Assembly: GCA_947623915.1 (NCBI GenBank)
Contig: CANQIB010000006.1
Location: 1 to 64,000, forward strand
Source: an uncultured Ruminiclostridium sp.
Lineage (GTDB): Bacteria > Bacillota > Clostridia > Oscillospirales > Ruminococcaceae
Direction: 5' to 3'
Length of the DNA: 64,000 nucleotides
The notes under the pieces are model-generated. The model made no database searches. It saw only the letters and a list, made by a program, of their open reading frames with translations, and was not told the DNA's origin. A program made the position numbers and the translations under genes. This document shows, piece by piece, positions 17,183 through 25,048 of this stretch (positions are counted from its first letter, which is position 1; each line of letters begins with the position of its first letter).

Positions 17183-17522
17183 GCAACTTTACCGTGCGGT
17201 CGCGGGGGTGGATACACCCGTGAGGAAAGTCCGAGCATCACAGAGCGGGATAGCTGCTAACGACAGCCGGAGGCGACTCCAGGGCGAGTGCAACAGAAAT
17301 ATACCGCACCGTCAGGTGTAAGGGTGGAAAGGCGAGGTAAGAGCTCACCGCGGGACGGGAGACCGCTCCCGCCTGTAAACCCTATCCGATGCAACGCCGA
17401 TTGGTTTCGGGGAAAAACCGTCTGCTCGGCGGTCCCGAATTAAGGCGGCTTGAGCCTTTCGGCGACGAAAGGCGTAGATAGATGACCGCACACGACAGAA
17501 CTCGGCTTACAGGTAAAGTTGC
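17183..17522 (+). ncRNA. rnpB: RNase P RNA, class A
   Basis: The catalytic RNA that cuts tRNA 5' leaders. P1 is formed by GCAACTTTACC (17183-17193) and GGTAAAGTTGC (17512-17522). Conserved core segments are visible in order: GAGGAAAGTCCG, ACAGAAATATACCGC, AAGGGTGGAAAGGCGAGG, GTAAACCC, and AGATAGATGACCGC followed by ACAGAACTCGGCTTA. The length of about 340 nt and these segments fit a bacterial class A RNA. Confidence 0.95.
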
Positions 17523-17527
17523 GTAAC

Positions 17528-17563
17528 GTCCGTTATCCGTCAGGATAACGGACGGTTTTTTTA
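17528..17563 (+). terminator. Terminator of rnpB
   Basis: GTCCGTTATCC/GGATAACGGAC stem with a GTCA loop, followed by seven Ts. It overlaps the end of the convergent folC. Confidence 0.9.
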
Positions 17564-18814
17564 TATCTGCCGTTCGTCCGGCAAAAGCAGCTTTCTCGCC
17601 TTGCCCGCAAGATAAAGCGAGCCGGTTATCAGCGTGGTCGCCTGACCGTCCGCGTTTTGCAGCGCCGAGGAGAGCGAATCTGCGGTTTTTGCCTTTACGC
17701 CGTACCCTTCGGCTATTTTAACAAGCTCCCACGCCGGCACCGCTCCCGCGTCGAAATCGTCCACAAAGGTCACGCCGTCCACCGCCGGCAAAAGCTGAGC
17801 CAGCGACGCCGACGGGTCTTTTCTCCCCAGCATACCTATCACGGCGTTTTTACGCCCCCGCACCAGTCCGAGCAGCTCTGCGCAGGCTTTCATGGCGGGA
17901 GGGTTGTGCGCTCCGTCCACGATGAACCTTTTGTTGTCGGAAACGATACATTCCATTCGGGCGGGGAGCTTTGCCTTTTCCGTCCCGACGTATATATCGC
18001 CGTATTTCAGCCCCAGCACCTCGCACGCCTCTATCGCGCACATCAGATTTGCAAGCTGATGGCTGCCCGACATCGCTCCGTGATAATTCTTTCCCTTATA
18101 TGTAAAAAATACGTCGCTTATATCCATATGCAAAAGCTGCAATCGCGAAATATCCGGTACGGTGAGCTTCACGCCGAACTCGCGGCATTTCTCGGCTATT
18201 ATTTTCATAGCCTCCTCCGGCTGGTCATGCGAGCAGACGCAGGGCACGGAGGGCTTGATTATCCCCGCCTTGTTGCGAGCTATCGAGGCGAGCGTTCCGC
18301 CCAGCAGATCGGTATGGTCCATTCCTATCGAGGTTATCACCGATACCTCCGGCTCGATTATGTTGGTGCAGTCGAGCAGTCCTCCTATACCCACCTCGAT
18401 AACGGCATACTCCGCCTGCTCGGCGGAAAAATACAGCATACCTATGGCGCACAGTATCTCAAACTGCGAATAGTCGGTGAACTCCGTTTTCTCTACGGCA
18501 GTCTTTACCTTTTCGCAAAGCAGCGCGAACGCGGGACGGGAGATGTTCTTGCCGTTTATCTGTATGCGCTCCTCCAGACGGTCGATATAAGGGGAGGTGA
18601 ACCGCCCCACTCTTTTGCCCGCCGCGCGCAGCGCGCAGGTCACATATTCGCATACGCTGCCCTTGCCGTTCGTCCCCGCAACATGGACCGATTTGAAATC
18701 GTTCTGCGGGTCGCCGAGCTGTTTCATCAAAAGTATAAATCTTATAAGATCGGTCGCCGGAGCGCCGGAACGGGAGTAGCTCTCCACATATTCGACAGCC
18801 TGCTCGAATGTCAT
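17561..18814 (-). CDS. folC: Folylpolyglutamate synthase / dihydrofolate synthase
   Basis: A 417-residue Mur-ligase-family enzyme that adds glutamate to folates (and to dihydropteroate in bifunctional forms). It shows the FolC signature HVAGTNGKGSVCEYV (about residues 44-58), the TSPYI loop, the DHTDLLG segment (about 165), and a C-terminal DGAHNPPAM motif. Length fits. The preceding NUDIX gene is 45 nt upstream and may be cotranscribed. Confidence 0.92.
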   Translation of the reverse strand: MTFEQAVEYVESYSRSGAPATDLIRFILLMKQLGDPQNDFKSVHVAGTNGKGSVCEYVTCALRAAGKRVGRFTSPYIDRLEERIQINGKNISRPAFALLCEKVKTAVEKTEFTDYSQFEILCAIGMLYFSAEQAEYAVIEVGIGGLLDCTNIIEPEVSVITSIGMDHTDLLGGTLASIARNKAGIIKPSVPCVCSHDQPEEAMKIIAEKCREFGVKLTVPDISRLQLLHMDISDVFFTYKGKNYHGAMSGSHQLANLMCAIEACEVLGLKYGDIYVGTEKAKLPARMECIVSDNKRFIVDGAHNPPAMKACAELLGLVRGRKNAVIGMLGRKDPSASLAQLLPAVDGVTFVDDFDAGAVPAWELVKIAEGYGVKAKTADSLSSALQNADGQATTLITGSLYLAGKARKLLLPDERQI

Positions 18815-18859
18815 TTTCTGACCGCCTTTCCTTTGCCGCTTTCTCCAAAGCGCGGCGTT

Positions 18860-19273
18860 TTATTTAAGATGCGATATAAAAGCTCTTGCCTTGTTGGCAG
18901 TTATCTTGTCGTTGTCATAATACAAAAAGTTGTTCGCCTGACCTATCTCCACCCAGCGTATCTCGGATATTTCGTCCTCCTGCGGGATAAACTCGCCGCT
19001 TTTTGCCTTTGCGACGAAATACACCACGTTTTTTACGGAATCCTTTCGCGGAGAATAAGTCACCACCTCGCGAAAGCCGGGGTCGATGACCACGTCGATG
19101 TTGGTCTCCTCTTTTATTTCACGGGCGGCGGTCTCCTCCTCGGTCTCTTCGCCCTCGACGTGCCCTTTGGGAAAAGACCAGTAGCCGGAGCGGATATGCT
19201 TTATCAGCAATATCTCGGTATTTCCGTGAAATTTCCTGTATACTATACCGCCGCAGGATTTTTCATGTATCAT
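18860..19273 (-). CDS. NUDIX hydrolase
   Basis: A 137-residue protein with the Nudix box GHVEGEETEEETAAREIKEET (about residues 38-58), of the diadenosine-polyphosphate/MutT-like group. It hydrolyses nucleoside diphosphate-X compounds; the substrate is not clear from sequence. ATG follows AAGGAACGG. Confidence 0.88.
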   Translation of the reverse strand: MIHEKSCGGIVYRKFHGNTEILLIKHIRSGYWSFPKGHVEGEETEEETAAREIKEETNIDVVIDPGFREVVTYSPRKDSVKNVVYFVAKAKSGEFIPQEDEISEIRWVEIGQANNFLYYDNDKITANKARAFISHLK

Positions 19274-19308
19274 CGGCCGCCGTTCCTTTCTTACATTTAT
19301 ATATGACT

Positions 19309-19337
19309 AGTATATCACTTTTTTCGTGATTTGTCCA
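19309..19337 (-). promoter_or_regulatory. Promoter of the NUDIX-folC pair
   Basis: TGGACA (19332-19337) and TATACT (19309-19314) on the minus strand, spacer 17 bp. The spacer contains a TCAC/GTGA inverted repeat. Confidence 0.65.
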
Positions 19338-19373
19338 TAAAATGAGCAAAGTTTTTTATTTCCCCCGAAAAAG

Positions 19374-19411
19374 GACTTCGTAAAAGTCAGATTTGACTTC
19401 GTAAACGTCAG
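19374..19411 (+). promoter_or_regulatory. Two direct repeats 21 bp apart upstream of a secreted peptide gene
   Basis: GACTTCGTAAAAGTCAG (19374-19390) and GACTTCGTAAACGTCAG (19395-19411) repeat with a 21-bp period, two helical turns, just upstream of the -35. The first is itself dyad-symmetric (GACTT...AAGTC). This is the layout of an activator or repressor binding site pair; the regulator is unknown. Confidence 0.5.
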
Positions 19412-19421
19412 CTCCGACGGA

Positions 19422-19450
19422 TTGAAATCAAGGCTGAAATATAGTAAAAT
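19422..19450 (+). promoter_or_regulatory. Promoter of the 56-residue secreted peptide
   Basis: TTGAAA (19422-19427) and TAAAAT (19445-19450), spacer 17 bp, 11 bp downstream of the paired direct repeats. Confidence 0.65.
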
Positions 19451-19499
19451 ATATTTAAAATCCTGCCGTCTTTCGGCGTTAAACAACGGGAGGTACATT

Positions 19500-19670
19500 A
19501 TGAAAAAACTAAAATTCTCCGCCGTTTTGCTTACCGCCTGCGCGTCGCTGTTCGCGCTGGCGACCGCCGCGTCGGCGGAAAGCCGCGGAGTCGGCGGCGA
19601 TCTAACCTCCGACCTGACGGCAACGCTCGACTTCAAGGAGCTTGAATCCGACCTCATCTTCATGTGCTGA
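19500..19670 (+). CDS. Small secreted peptide of unknown function
   Basis: A 56-residue product. An N-terminal signal peptide (MKKLKFSAVLLTACASLFALATAASA, cut before ESRG) leaves a mature peptide of about 30 residues, acidic, ending in a single Cys (LIFMC). The ATG at 19500 follows CGGGAGGTA. The signal contains a Cys but lacks a clear lipobox. It has its own promoter, upstream repeats and terminator, so it is a full gene; a signalling, bacteriocin-like or stress role cannot be told from sequence. Confidence 0.6.
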   Translation: MKKLKFSAVLLTACASLFALATAASAESRGVGGDLTSDLTATLDFKELESDLIFMC

Positions 19671-19743
19671 CGTCGGTACGCAAAAATACGAAATCCCACT
19701 TTCCATAGGTTAGAAAGATATAAAAAATAATCCGTCACACTTT

Positions 19744-19772
19744 CCCGCAGGCACGCCTGCGGGAGTTTTTTT
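19744..19772 (+). terminator. Terminator of the small secreted peptide gene
   Basis: CCCGCAGGC/GCCTGCGGG stem followed by AGTTTTTTT. Confidence 0.8.
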
Positions 19773-19887
19773 GCTGTTTGAGGTAAAAACGCCGAGGGAA
19801 TGTAACTTAGGCAAAATATCCCTTACCAAGTTGAATGGCGGTGCAAGCAATTTATTGAAAGCGAGAGAAAAAAGATGAGCCTAAAAC

Positions 19888-20148
19888 TGTCCGCCGTTCG
19901 GCGGACGCGGTTACACAGCGGAATTGCTCGGCGACGAAACGCTGAACGAAATTGCAGACACACACGGAGTTTCAGCGGCGCAGGTGATACTCCGTTGGAA
20001 TTTGCAAAGGGGAGTAGTTGTTATCCCCGGTTCAAGCAATCCCGACCACATCAAGGAAAACCTTGACCTGTTCGGATTTGAACTCTCTGATGCGGAAATA
20101 CAGCGGATCAATGCGCTTGACAGACACGAAAAACATGATTGGTACTAA
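19888..20148 (+). pseudogene. Aldo/keto reductase C-terminal remnant
   Basis: About 86 residues matching the end of an aldo/keto reductase: PFGGRGY, LLGDETLNEIA, AAQVILRWNLQRGVVVIPGSSNPDHIKENLD and a final HDWY. The catalytic N-terminal two thirds are absent; the frame is closed upstream by a TAA, and no start or ribosome site fits. It is read as a decayed fragment. The stretch 19773-19887 holds nothing else recognisable. Confidence 0.75.
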
Positions 20149-20247
20149 AACCATGAACAACATTCAAAACAGGATAACAGAAACCGTATATTATGATTTG
20201 ATTTACCGGCGGCGAGGAGAAATCCTTGCCGCTTAATTTTTTGAAAC

Positions 20248-20302
20248 TTTACATTCATTTTACAATCACACGATAACAGATTTGATTTTGCAGGGCTATC
20301 AT
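20248..20302 (+). promoter_or_regulatory. Pho box and promoter of pstS
   Basis: TTTACA (20248-20253) and TTTACA (20259-20264) repeat with an 11-bp period, and weaker repeat-like steps (ACGATA, TTTGAT) follow at the same spacing. This is the form of PhoP boxes in Gram-positive bacteria. A -10-like TATCAT lies at 20297-20302 with no consensus -35, as expected for an activated promoter. The phoP-phoR pair is encoded downstream. Confidence 0.6.
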
Positions 20303-20349
20303 ATAGCTGTACCCGAAAGGTATATGAAAAAGCAAAGGAGAATTTTAAG

Positions 20350-21159
20350 ATGAAGAAGATTTTGACATTAGCACTGACCGCTGCTTTAGCGGTATCGACG
20401 CTTGCCGGATGTTCCGGAAACCAGAAAAGCGGTACGGTAAACACCGACGGTTCTACCTCTATGGCGGACGTAATGGGAGCGCTGACCGAGGCGTTTAAGG
20501 GGAAAGAACCGAATATTACCGTCAACTACTCCGGCACAGGGTCGGGTTCGGGAATAAGCGGCGTTTTGGACGGCACCTGCGATATCGGGCTTTCCAGCCG
20601 TGAGCTTAAACAGGAAGAGATCGACAAGGGCGCGGTCGCGCATACCGTCGCTTTAGACGGCGTGGCGGTCGTTTTGAACCCGAAGAATACTGTAACGGAT
20701 CTGACTACGGAACAGATCGCGGACATCTTTACAGGCAAGAAAACTAACTGGTCGGAGCTCGGCGGAGCGGACGCGCCGATTGCGATATACGGGCGCGAGG
20801 ACGGCTCGGGAACACGCAGCGCGTTTGAAGAGATCGTAGGAGTCGAGGGCAAGTGCGTATATACAAACGAGTACGGCTCTACCGGCGATGTCATAGGAAA
20901 TGTTGCCTCCAACGAAAATGCGATAGGCTATGCCTCTCTCTCCGCTGTGGACAGCAGCGTTACCGCCACAAAGGTGAACGGCGTTACACCGAGCGAGGCT
21001 ACAGTCAAGGACGGCAGCTACACTATCCAACGCCCGTTCGTGATGGTCACAAAGAAAGATGCACAGCTGTCCGAAGCGGCTCAGACATTCCTTGATTTTG
21101 CAATGAGTGAGGAAGCGGCGGAGTACATAGCGGCAGCGGGCGCTGTATATCCTAACTGA
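20350..21159 (+). CDS. pstS: Phosphate ABC transporter, substrate-binding lipoprotein
   Basis: A 269-residue exported protein. Lipobox LAGC puts the lipid Cys at residue 21. The phosphate-binding loops are seen as DGSTSM (about 32-37), GSGSGISG (about 62-69) and DGSGTRSAFEE (about 157). It captures phosphate outside the membrane for PstCAB. AAAGGAG precedes the ATG. Confidence 0.94.
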   Translation: MKKILTLALTAALAVSTLAGCSGNQKSGTVNTDGSTSMADVMGALTEAFKGKEPNITVNYSGTGSGSGISGVLDGTCDIGLSSRELKQEEIDKGAVAHTVALDGVAVVLNPKNTVTDLTTEQIADIFTGKKTNWSELGGADAPIAIYGREDGSGTRSAFEEIVGVEGKCVYTNEYGSTGDVIGNVASNENAIGYASLSAVDSSVTATKVNGVTPSEATVKDGSYTIQRPFVMVTKKDAQLSEAAQTFLDFAMSEEAAEYIAAAGAVYPN

Positions 21160-21160
21160 T

Positions 21161-22033
21161 ATGAAAAACGCAAAATTAAAAGCGGTAGAAAGAACCATGC
21201 AGGTTCTCTTTACCCTATGCGGACTTGCAGCAGTCGGATTTGTACTGCTTATCACCGTTTACCTTGTAATTTCGGGCATTCCGGCAATTCAGAAAGTCGG
21301 TCTATTCGATTTCCTTTTCGGTCAGACCTGGGCGGCAAGTCAGGATCAGTACGGTATTCTTCCCCTTATCCTAACGTCGGTATACGGTACGGCGGGAGCT
21401 ATCGTGATAGGCGTGCCGATAGGCTTTTTCACGGCGGTATTTCTCGCTAAAGTCGCGCCAAAAAAGATAGCGAATATAATACGTCCCGCCGTGAGCCTTT
21501 TGGCGGGGATTCCGTCGGTGGTCTACGGACTTGTGGGAATGTGCGTACTTGTGCCGGCGTTGCGAGAATGGCTGAATCTTCCCGCAGGGGACAGCCTGCT
21601 TGCGGCGATGATCGTCCTTGCCGTGATGATTTTGCCGTCCGTTATCTCTCTTTCCGAAACCGCTTTAGAGGCGGTGCCTAAAGAATACGAGGAGGCATCG
21701 CTCGCTCTCGGCGCGACAAAGCTGGAAACGTATTTTCGCGTTTTGGCTCCCGCGGCAAAAAGCGGCATTGCTGCGGCGGTGGTTTTAGGTATAGGACGGG
21801 CTATCGGCGAGGCAATGGCAATTATGATGGTGGCGGGAAATGTAGCAAATATGCCGGAGCTCACCCGTTCGGTGAGATTTCTCACGACAGGTATTTCGAT
21901 AGAGCTGAACTATTCTCAAGACGGCAGCTTACAGCGGCAGGCGCTGTTTTCTATCGGACTTGTCCTGTTCCTCTTTATCATGCTGATAAACGCTTTTCTA
22001 AATCTGGTTCTGAAAAGAGAAAAGGAGCGCTGA
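21161..22033 (+). CDS. pstC: Phosphate ABC transporter, permease
   Basis: A 290-residue permease with six predicted helices. The ABC-contact loop EAVPKEYEEASLALGATKLETY lies near residue 190, and MVAGNVANMPE near 225 is typical of PstC. It begins 1 nt after the pstS stop. Confidence 0.93.
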   Translation: MKNAKLKAVERTMQVLFTLCGLAAVGFVLLITVYLVISGIPAIQKVGLFDFLFGQTWAASQDQYGILPLILTSVYGTAGAIVIGVPIGFFTAVFLAKVAPKKIANIIRPAVSLLAGIPSVVYGLVGMCVLVPALREWLNLPAGDSLLAAMIVLAVMILPSVISLSETALEAVPKEYEEASLALGATKLETYFRVLAPAAKSGIAAAVVLGIGRAIGEAMAIMMVAGNVANMPELTRSVRFLTTGISIELNYSQDGSLQRQALFSIGLVLFLFIMLINAFLNLVLKREKER

Positions 22034-22034
22034 T

Positions 22035-22874
22035 ATGAAGCGAAAAGTATATGAGATAATAGGTCGGATCCTTTTATACGGCTGTGCGGCGATAACGATC
22101 GGACTGCTGCTGTTTCTTATCGCGTATATCCTTTTTCGGGGTATCGGCGGGATAAGCTGGCAGTTTTTATCCACCTCGGAAAGCGTCATAAACGGCACAA
22201 TAGGTATTCTTCCGGCAATAGAAAACACGCTTTTTGTGATACTGGTATCCCTTATCATAGCGCTTCCGTTAGGCGTTGGCGCGGCGATTTATCTGACGGA
22301 ATACGCAAAAAACAAGCGGTTTGTGGCGGTTATCGAGTTTGCCTCGGAAACTCTCGCGGGTATTCCATCGATAATTTACGCACTTGTCGGTGTAATTATC
22401 TTCTGCACGGCGCTGAAACTGCAAAAGACGCTGCTGGCAGGTTCTCTGACACTGGTGATCATGATTTTGCCGACCATTATAAGGTCAACTCAGGAAAGCC
22501 TTAAAACTGTGCCGCAAAGCTATCGTGAGGGCGCTTTGGGACTAGGCAGCGGGAAATGGCATATGATACGCACGGTCGTGCTGCCGTCCTCCATTGAGGG
22601 AATAGTGACAGGGTGTATTCTTGCTGTTGGTCGCGTGGTGGGAGAAAGCGCGGTGCTGATGTATACGGCAGGTATGAGTATGGCAATGCAGAGCTTTTCC
22701 ATTGACAGCATAGCCGGCGCGTCCGGTGCTACGCTCACCGTAGCGCTTTATCATTACGCAAAAGAAAACGCGGATTTTCAGGTCGCGTTTTCAATAGCGA
22801 CGATACTTTTGATACTTACGGTGCTTATCAATTTTGCCGCGGCATTTCTCGGCAAAAAATTGAAAAGGAGCTGA
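22035..22874 (+). CDS. pstA: Phosphate ABC transporter, permease
   Basis: A 279-residue permease with six predicted helices and the PstA loop KTVPQSYREGALGLGSGKWHMI (about residue 160) that contacts PstB. It pairs with PstC to form the channel. Gap from pstC is 1 nt. Confidence 0.93.
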   Translation: MKRKVYEIIGRILLYGCAAITIGLLLFLIAYILFRGIGGISWQFLSTSESVINGTIGILPAIENTLFVILVSLIIALPLGVGAAIYLTEYAKNKRFVAVIEFASETLAGIPSIIYALVGVIIFCTALKLQKTLLAGSLTLVIMILPTIIRSTQESLKTVPQSYREGALGLGSGKWHMIRTVVLPSSIEGIVTGCILAVGRVVGESAVLMYTAGMSMAMQSFSIDSIAGASGATLTVALYHYAKENADFQVAFSIATILLILTVLINFAAAFLGKKLKRS

Positions 22875-22877
22875 ATT

Positions 22878-23636
22878 ATGACTGACACTGTAATTTCCGC
22901 AAAGCATTTAGACTTTTACTACGGCGAAACCCACGCTCTAAAGGATATCTGCCTTGATATTCCCGAGCATAATATTACAGCGCTGATAGGTCCTTCAGGC
23001 TGCGGAAAATCTACATTTTTACGAACTATCAACCGTATGAACGATCTTATAGAGGGTGTAAGAGTGACCGGGTCGCTGGCATATCGCAAAGAGGAGATAT
23101 ATGCCGCGGGTCGTGATGTGACGGCTCTTCGCAAAAATATCGGCATGGTGTTTCAAAAGCCGAACCCGTTCCCGATGTCGATATACGACAACGTAGCGTA
23201 CGGACCGCGTACCCACGGAATCCGCGCCAAAGCAAAGCTCGACGAAATCGTTGAGCAATCTCTTCGGGACGCGGCTATTTGGGACGAAGTCAAGGACAGG
23301 CTTAAAAAGAACGCGCTCGGGCTGTCGGGCGGACAGCAGCAAAGGCTTTGTATTGCTCGCGCATTATCGGTAAAACCCGACGTTCTTCTTATGGACGAGT
23401 CCACCTCGGCTCTCGATCCTATCTCTACCTCCAAAATTGAAGATTTGGCTATGGAGCTTAAAAAGGATTACACTATAGTCATTGTCACTCACAATATGCA
23501 GCAGGCGGTGAGGATATCGGATAAAACGGCGTTTTTTCTTTTGGGCGAGCTGATAGAATTCGGCGACACCGAGAAAATGTTTTCTCAGCCGGAGGACAAG
23601 CGCACCGAGGACTACATCACAGGGAGGTTCGGATAA
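22878..23636 (+). CDS. pstB: Phosphate ABC transporter, ATP-binding protein
   Basis: A 252-residue ATPase. Walker A is GPSGCGKST (about residue 38), the PstB mark [10 protein letters not shown] follows, the ABC signature is LSGGQQQR (about 150), and Walker B is [14 protein letters not shown]. It drives phosphate uptake through PstCA. GGAG precedes the start; the stop overlaps the phoU start. Confidence 0.95.
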   Translation: MTDTVISAKHLDFYYGETHALKDICLDIPEHNITALIGPSGCGKSTFLRTINRMNDLIEGVRVTGSLAYRKEEIYAAGRDVTALRKNIGMVFQKPNPFPMSIYDNVAYGPRTHGIRAKAKLDEIVEQSLRDAAIWDEVKDRLKKNALGLSGGQQQRLCIARALSVKPDVLLMDESTSALDPISTSKIEDLAMELKKDYTIVIVTHNMQQAVRISDKTAFFLLGELIEFGDTEKMFSQPEDKRTEDYITGRFG

Positions 23637-24292
23637 TGAGGACAAAATTTGACGAACAGCTTAATACTTTGGGACAGGAGCTTATCAAAATGGGCTCGCT
23701 GTGCGAAGAGGTCATTTCTCTTGCGGCGTCCGCTCTTATTCAAAAGGACGACGCGCTCGCGGCGAAGATCGCTCCGCTTGACCACGAGATAGATGAAAAG
23801 GAACGGCAGATCGAATCTATGTGCCTGCGGCTTTTACTCCAGCAACAGCCGGTGGCACGGGATCTCAGGCAAATATCCGCCGCCTTAAAAATGATAACCG
23901 ATATGGAGCGTATCGGCGATCAGGCGGAGGAAATAGCGGAGATACTGCCGTTTTTGAATGACAGAACATTGCCCGAACATATCAAAATTCGGGAAATGGC
24001 AAAGGCGACCATCAAAATGGTAACGGACAGCGTGGACGCCTATGTGAAGCAGGACACGATCATTGCCGAGGCGGTCATTGCCTCCGACGACATCGTGGAC
24101 GATTATTTCAAGGATATAAAAAGCAGTCTTATCTCGCTTATCGCGCAAAATCCAACCGAGGGAGAATATGCCCTTGACCTTTTGATGGTGGCAAAATATT
24201 TTGAGCGAATAGGAGATCACGCCACAAATATTGCAGAATGGGTGTTATTTTCCGTCACAGGAGAGAAAAGCGCACAGCCGCCGACAAGTTGA
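23636..24292 (+). CDS. phoU: Phosphate uptake regulator PhoU
   Basis: A 218-residue all-helical protein with two PhoU repeats, each with a metal-binding E/D-rich motif (IGDQAEEIAE at about 94 and ERIGDHATNIAEW at about 195). PhoU dampens PhoR kinase signalling when the Pst transporter is saturated. It overlaps the pstB stop by one base. Confidence 0.93.
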   Translation: MRTKFDEQLNTLGQELIKMGSLCEEVISLAASALIQKDDALAAKIAPLDHEIDEKERQIESMCLRLLLQQQPVARDLRQISAALKMITDMERIGDQAEEIAEILPFLNDRTLPEHIKIREMAKATIKMVTDSVDAYVKQDTIIAEAVIASDDIVDDYFKDIKSSLISLIAQNPTEGEYALDLLMVAKYFERIGDHATNIAEWVLFSVTGEKSAQPPTS

Positions 24293-24317
24293 AAAAAGCG
24301 TGAAAATGTGCTATGAT
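24289..24317 (+). promoter_or_regulatory. Internal promoter for phoP-phoR
   Basis: TTGAAA (24289-24294, overlapping the phoU stop) and TATGAT (24312-24317), spacer 17 bp. It would give the sensor pair basal expression apart from the Pho box promoter. Confidence 0.55.
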
Positions 24318-24379
24318 AATATGGGTTTGTGCAGGCGGTTCTTTTCCTGATTTTCATTCCTTGAAAGGAAGTGAATATA

Positions 24380-25048
24380 GTGATCTACTGCGTTGAAGAT
24401 GACAGCGGTATCCGCGACTTAATGATATATACCTTGAACACCGCAGGCTTTGAGGCAAAGGGATTTTCGAACGGAGCGTCCTTTTGGGAGGCTTTGCGCG
24501 AGAATACTCCGGAGCTTGTACTCCTTGATATTATGCTACCCGGCGAGGACGGCATAAGCATTCTGAAACGTCTGAGAGAAAGCGGCAATAATGTGCCTGT
24601 CATTATGGCAACTGCAAAGGGGACCGAATATGACAAGGTGATAGGGCTTGACCTCGGCGCGGACGATTATCTCGCAAAGCCTTTCGGCATGACGGAAATG
24701 CTGTCCCGTGTAAAAGCCGTACTCCGCCGTGTTTCTCCTGTTCCTCAAAGCGAGGTGTTGAATCTGGGCGGTATCAGTATGGATACGACACAGCACATCG
24801 TAATAGCAGACGGAACACGGGTAGAGCTTACCTATAAGGAATATGAGCTCCTGCGAAAATTTATGGAAAACCCCGGACGGGTGTTTACACGCGACCAACT
24901 TCTCACAAGTATATGGGGCGACTCTTATATAGGAGAGACCCGCACGGTAGATGTTCATATCGGCACGCTACGGAGCAAGCTGGGACGCTGCGGCGACTGC
25001 ATTGAAACCGTGCGCGGAGTAGGTTATCGGTTAGGGGCGGAGAAATGA
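24380..25048 (+). CDS. phoP: Phosphate response regulator, OmpR family
   Basis: A 222-residue regulator. The receiver domain has the acidic pocket VEDD, phospho-acceptor Asp in LVLLDIMLPGEDG (about residue 50) and Lys in YLAKPFG (about 100); a winged helix follows (about 125-220). The GTG at 24380 is chosen because AAAGGAAG lies 8 nt upstream; an in-frame GTG at 24371 is too close to it. It likely binds the Pho box before pstS. Confidence 0.88.
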   Translation: MIYCVEDDSGIRDLMIYTLNTAGFEAKGFSNGASFWEALRENTPELVLLDIMLPGEDGISILKRLRESGNNVPVIMATAKGTEYDKVIGLDLGADDYLAKPFGMTEMLSRVKAVLRRVSPVPQSEVLNLGGISMDTTQHIVIADGTRVELTYKEYELLRKFMENPGRVFTRDQLLTSIWGDSYIGETRTVDVHIGTLRSKLGRCGDCIETVRGVGYRLGAEK

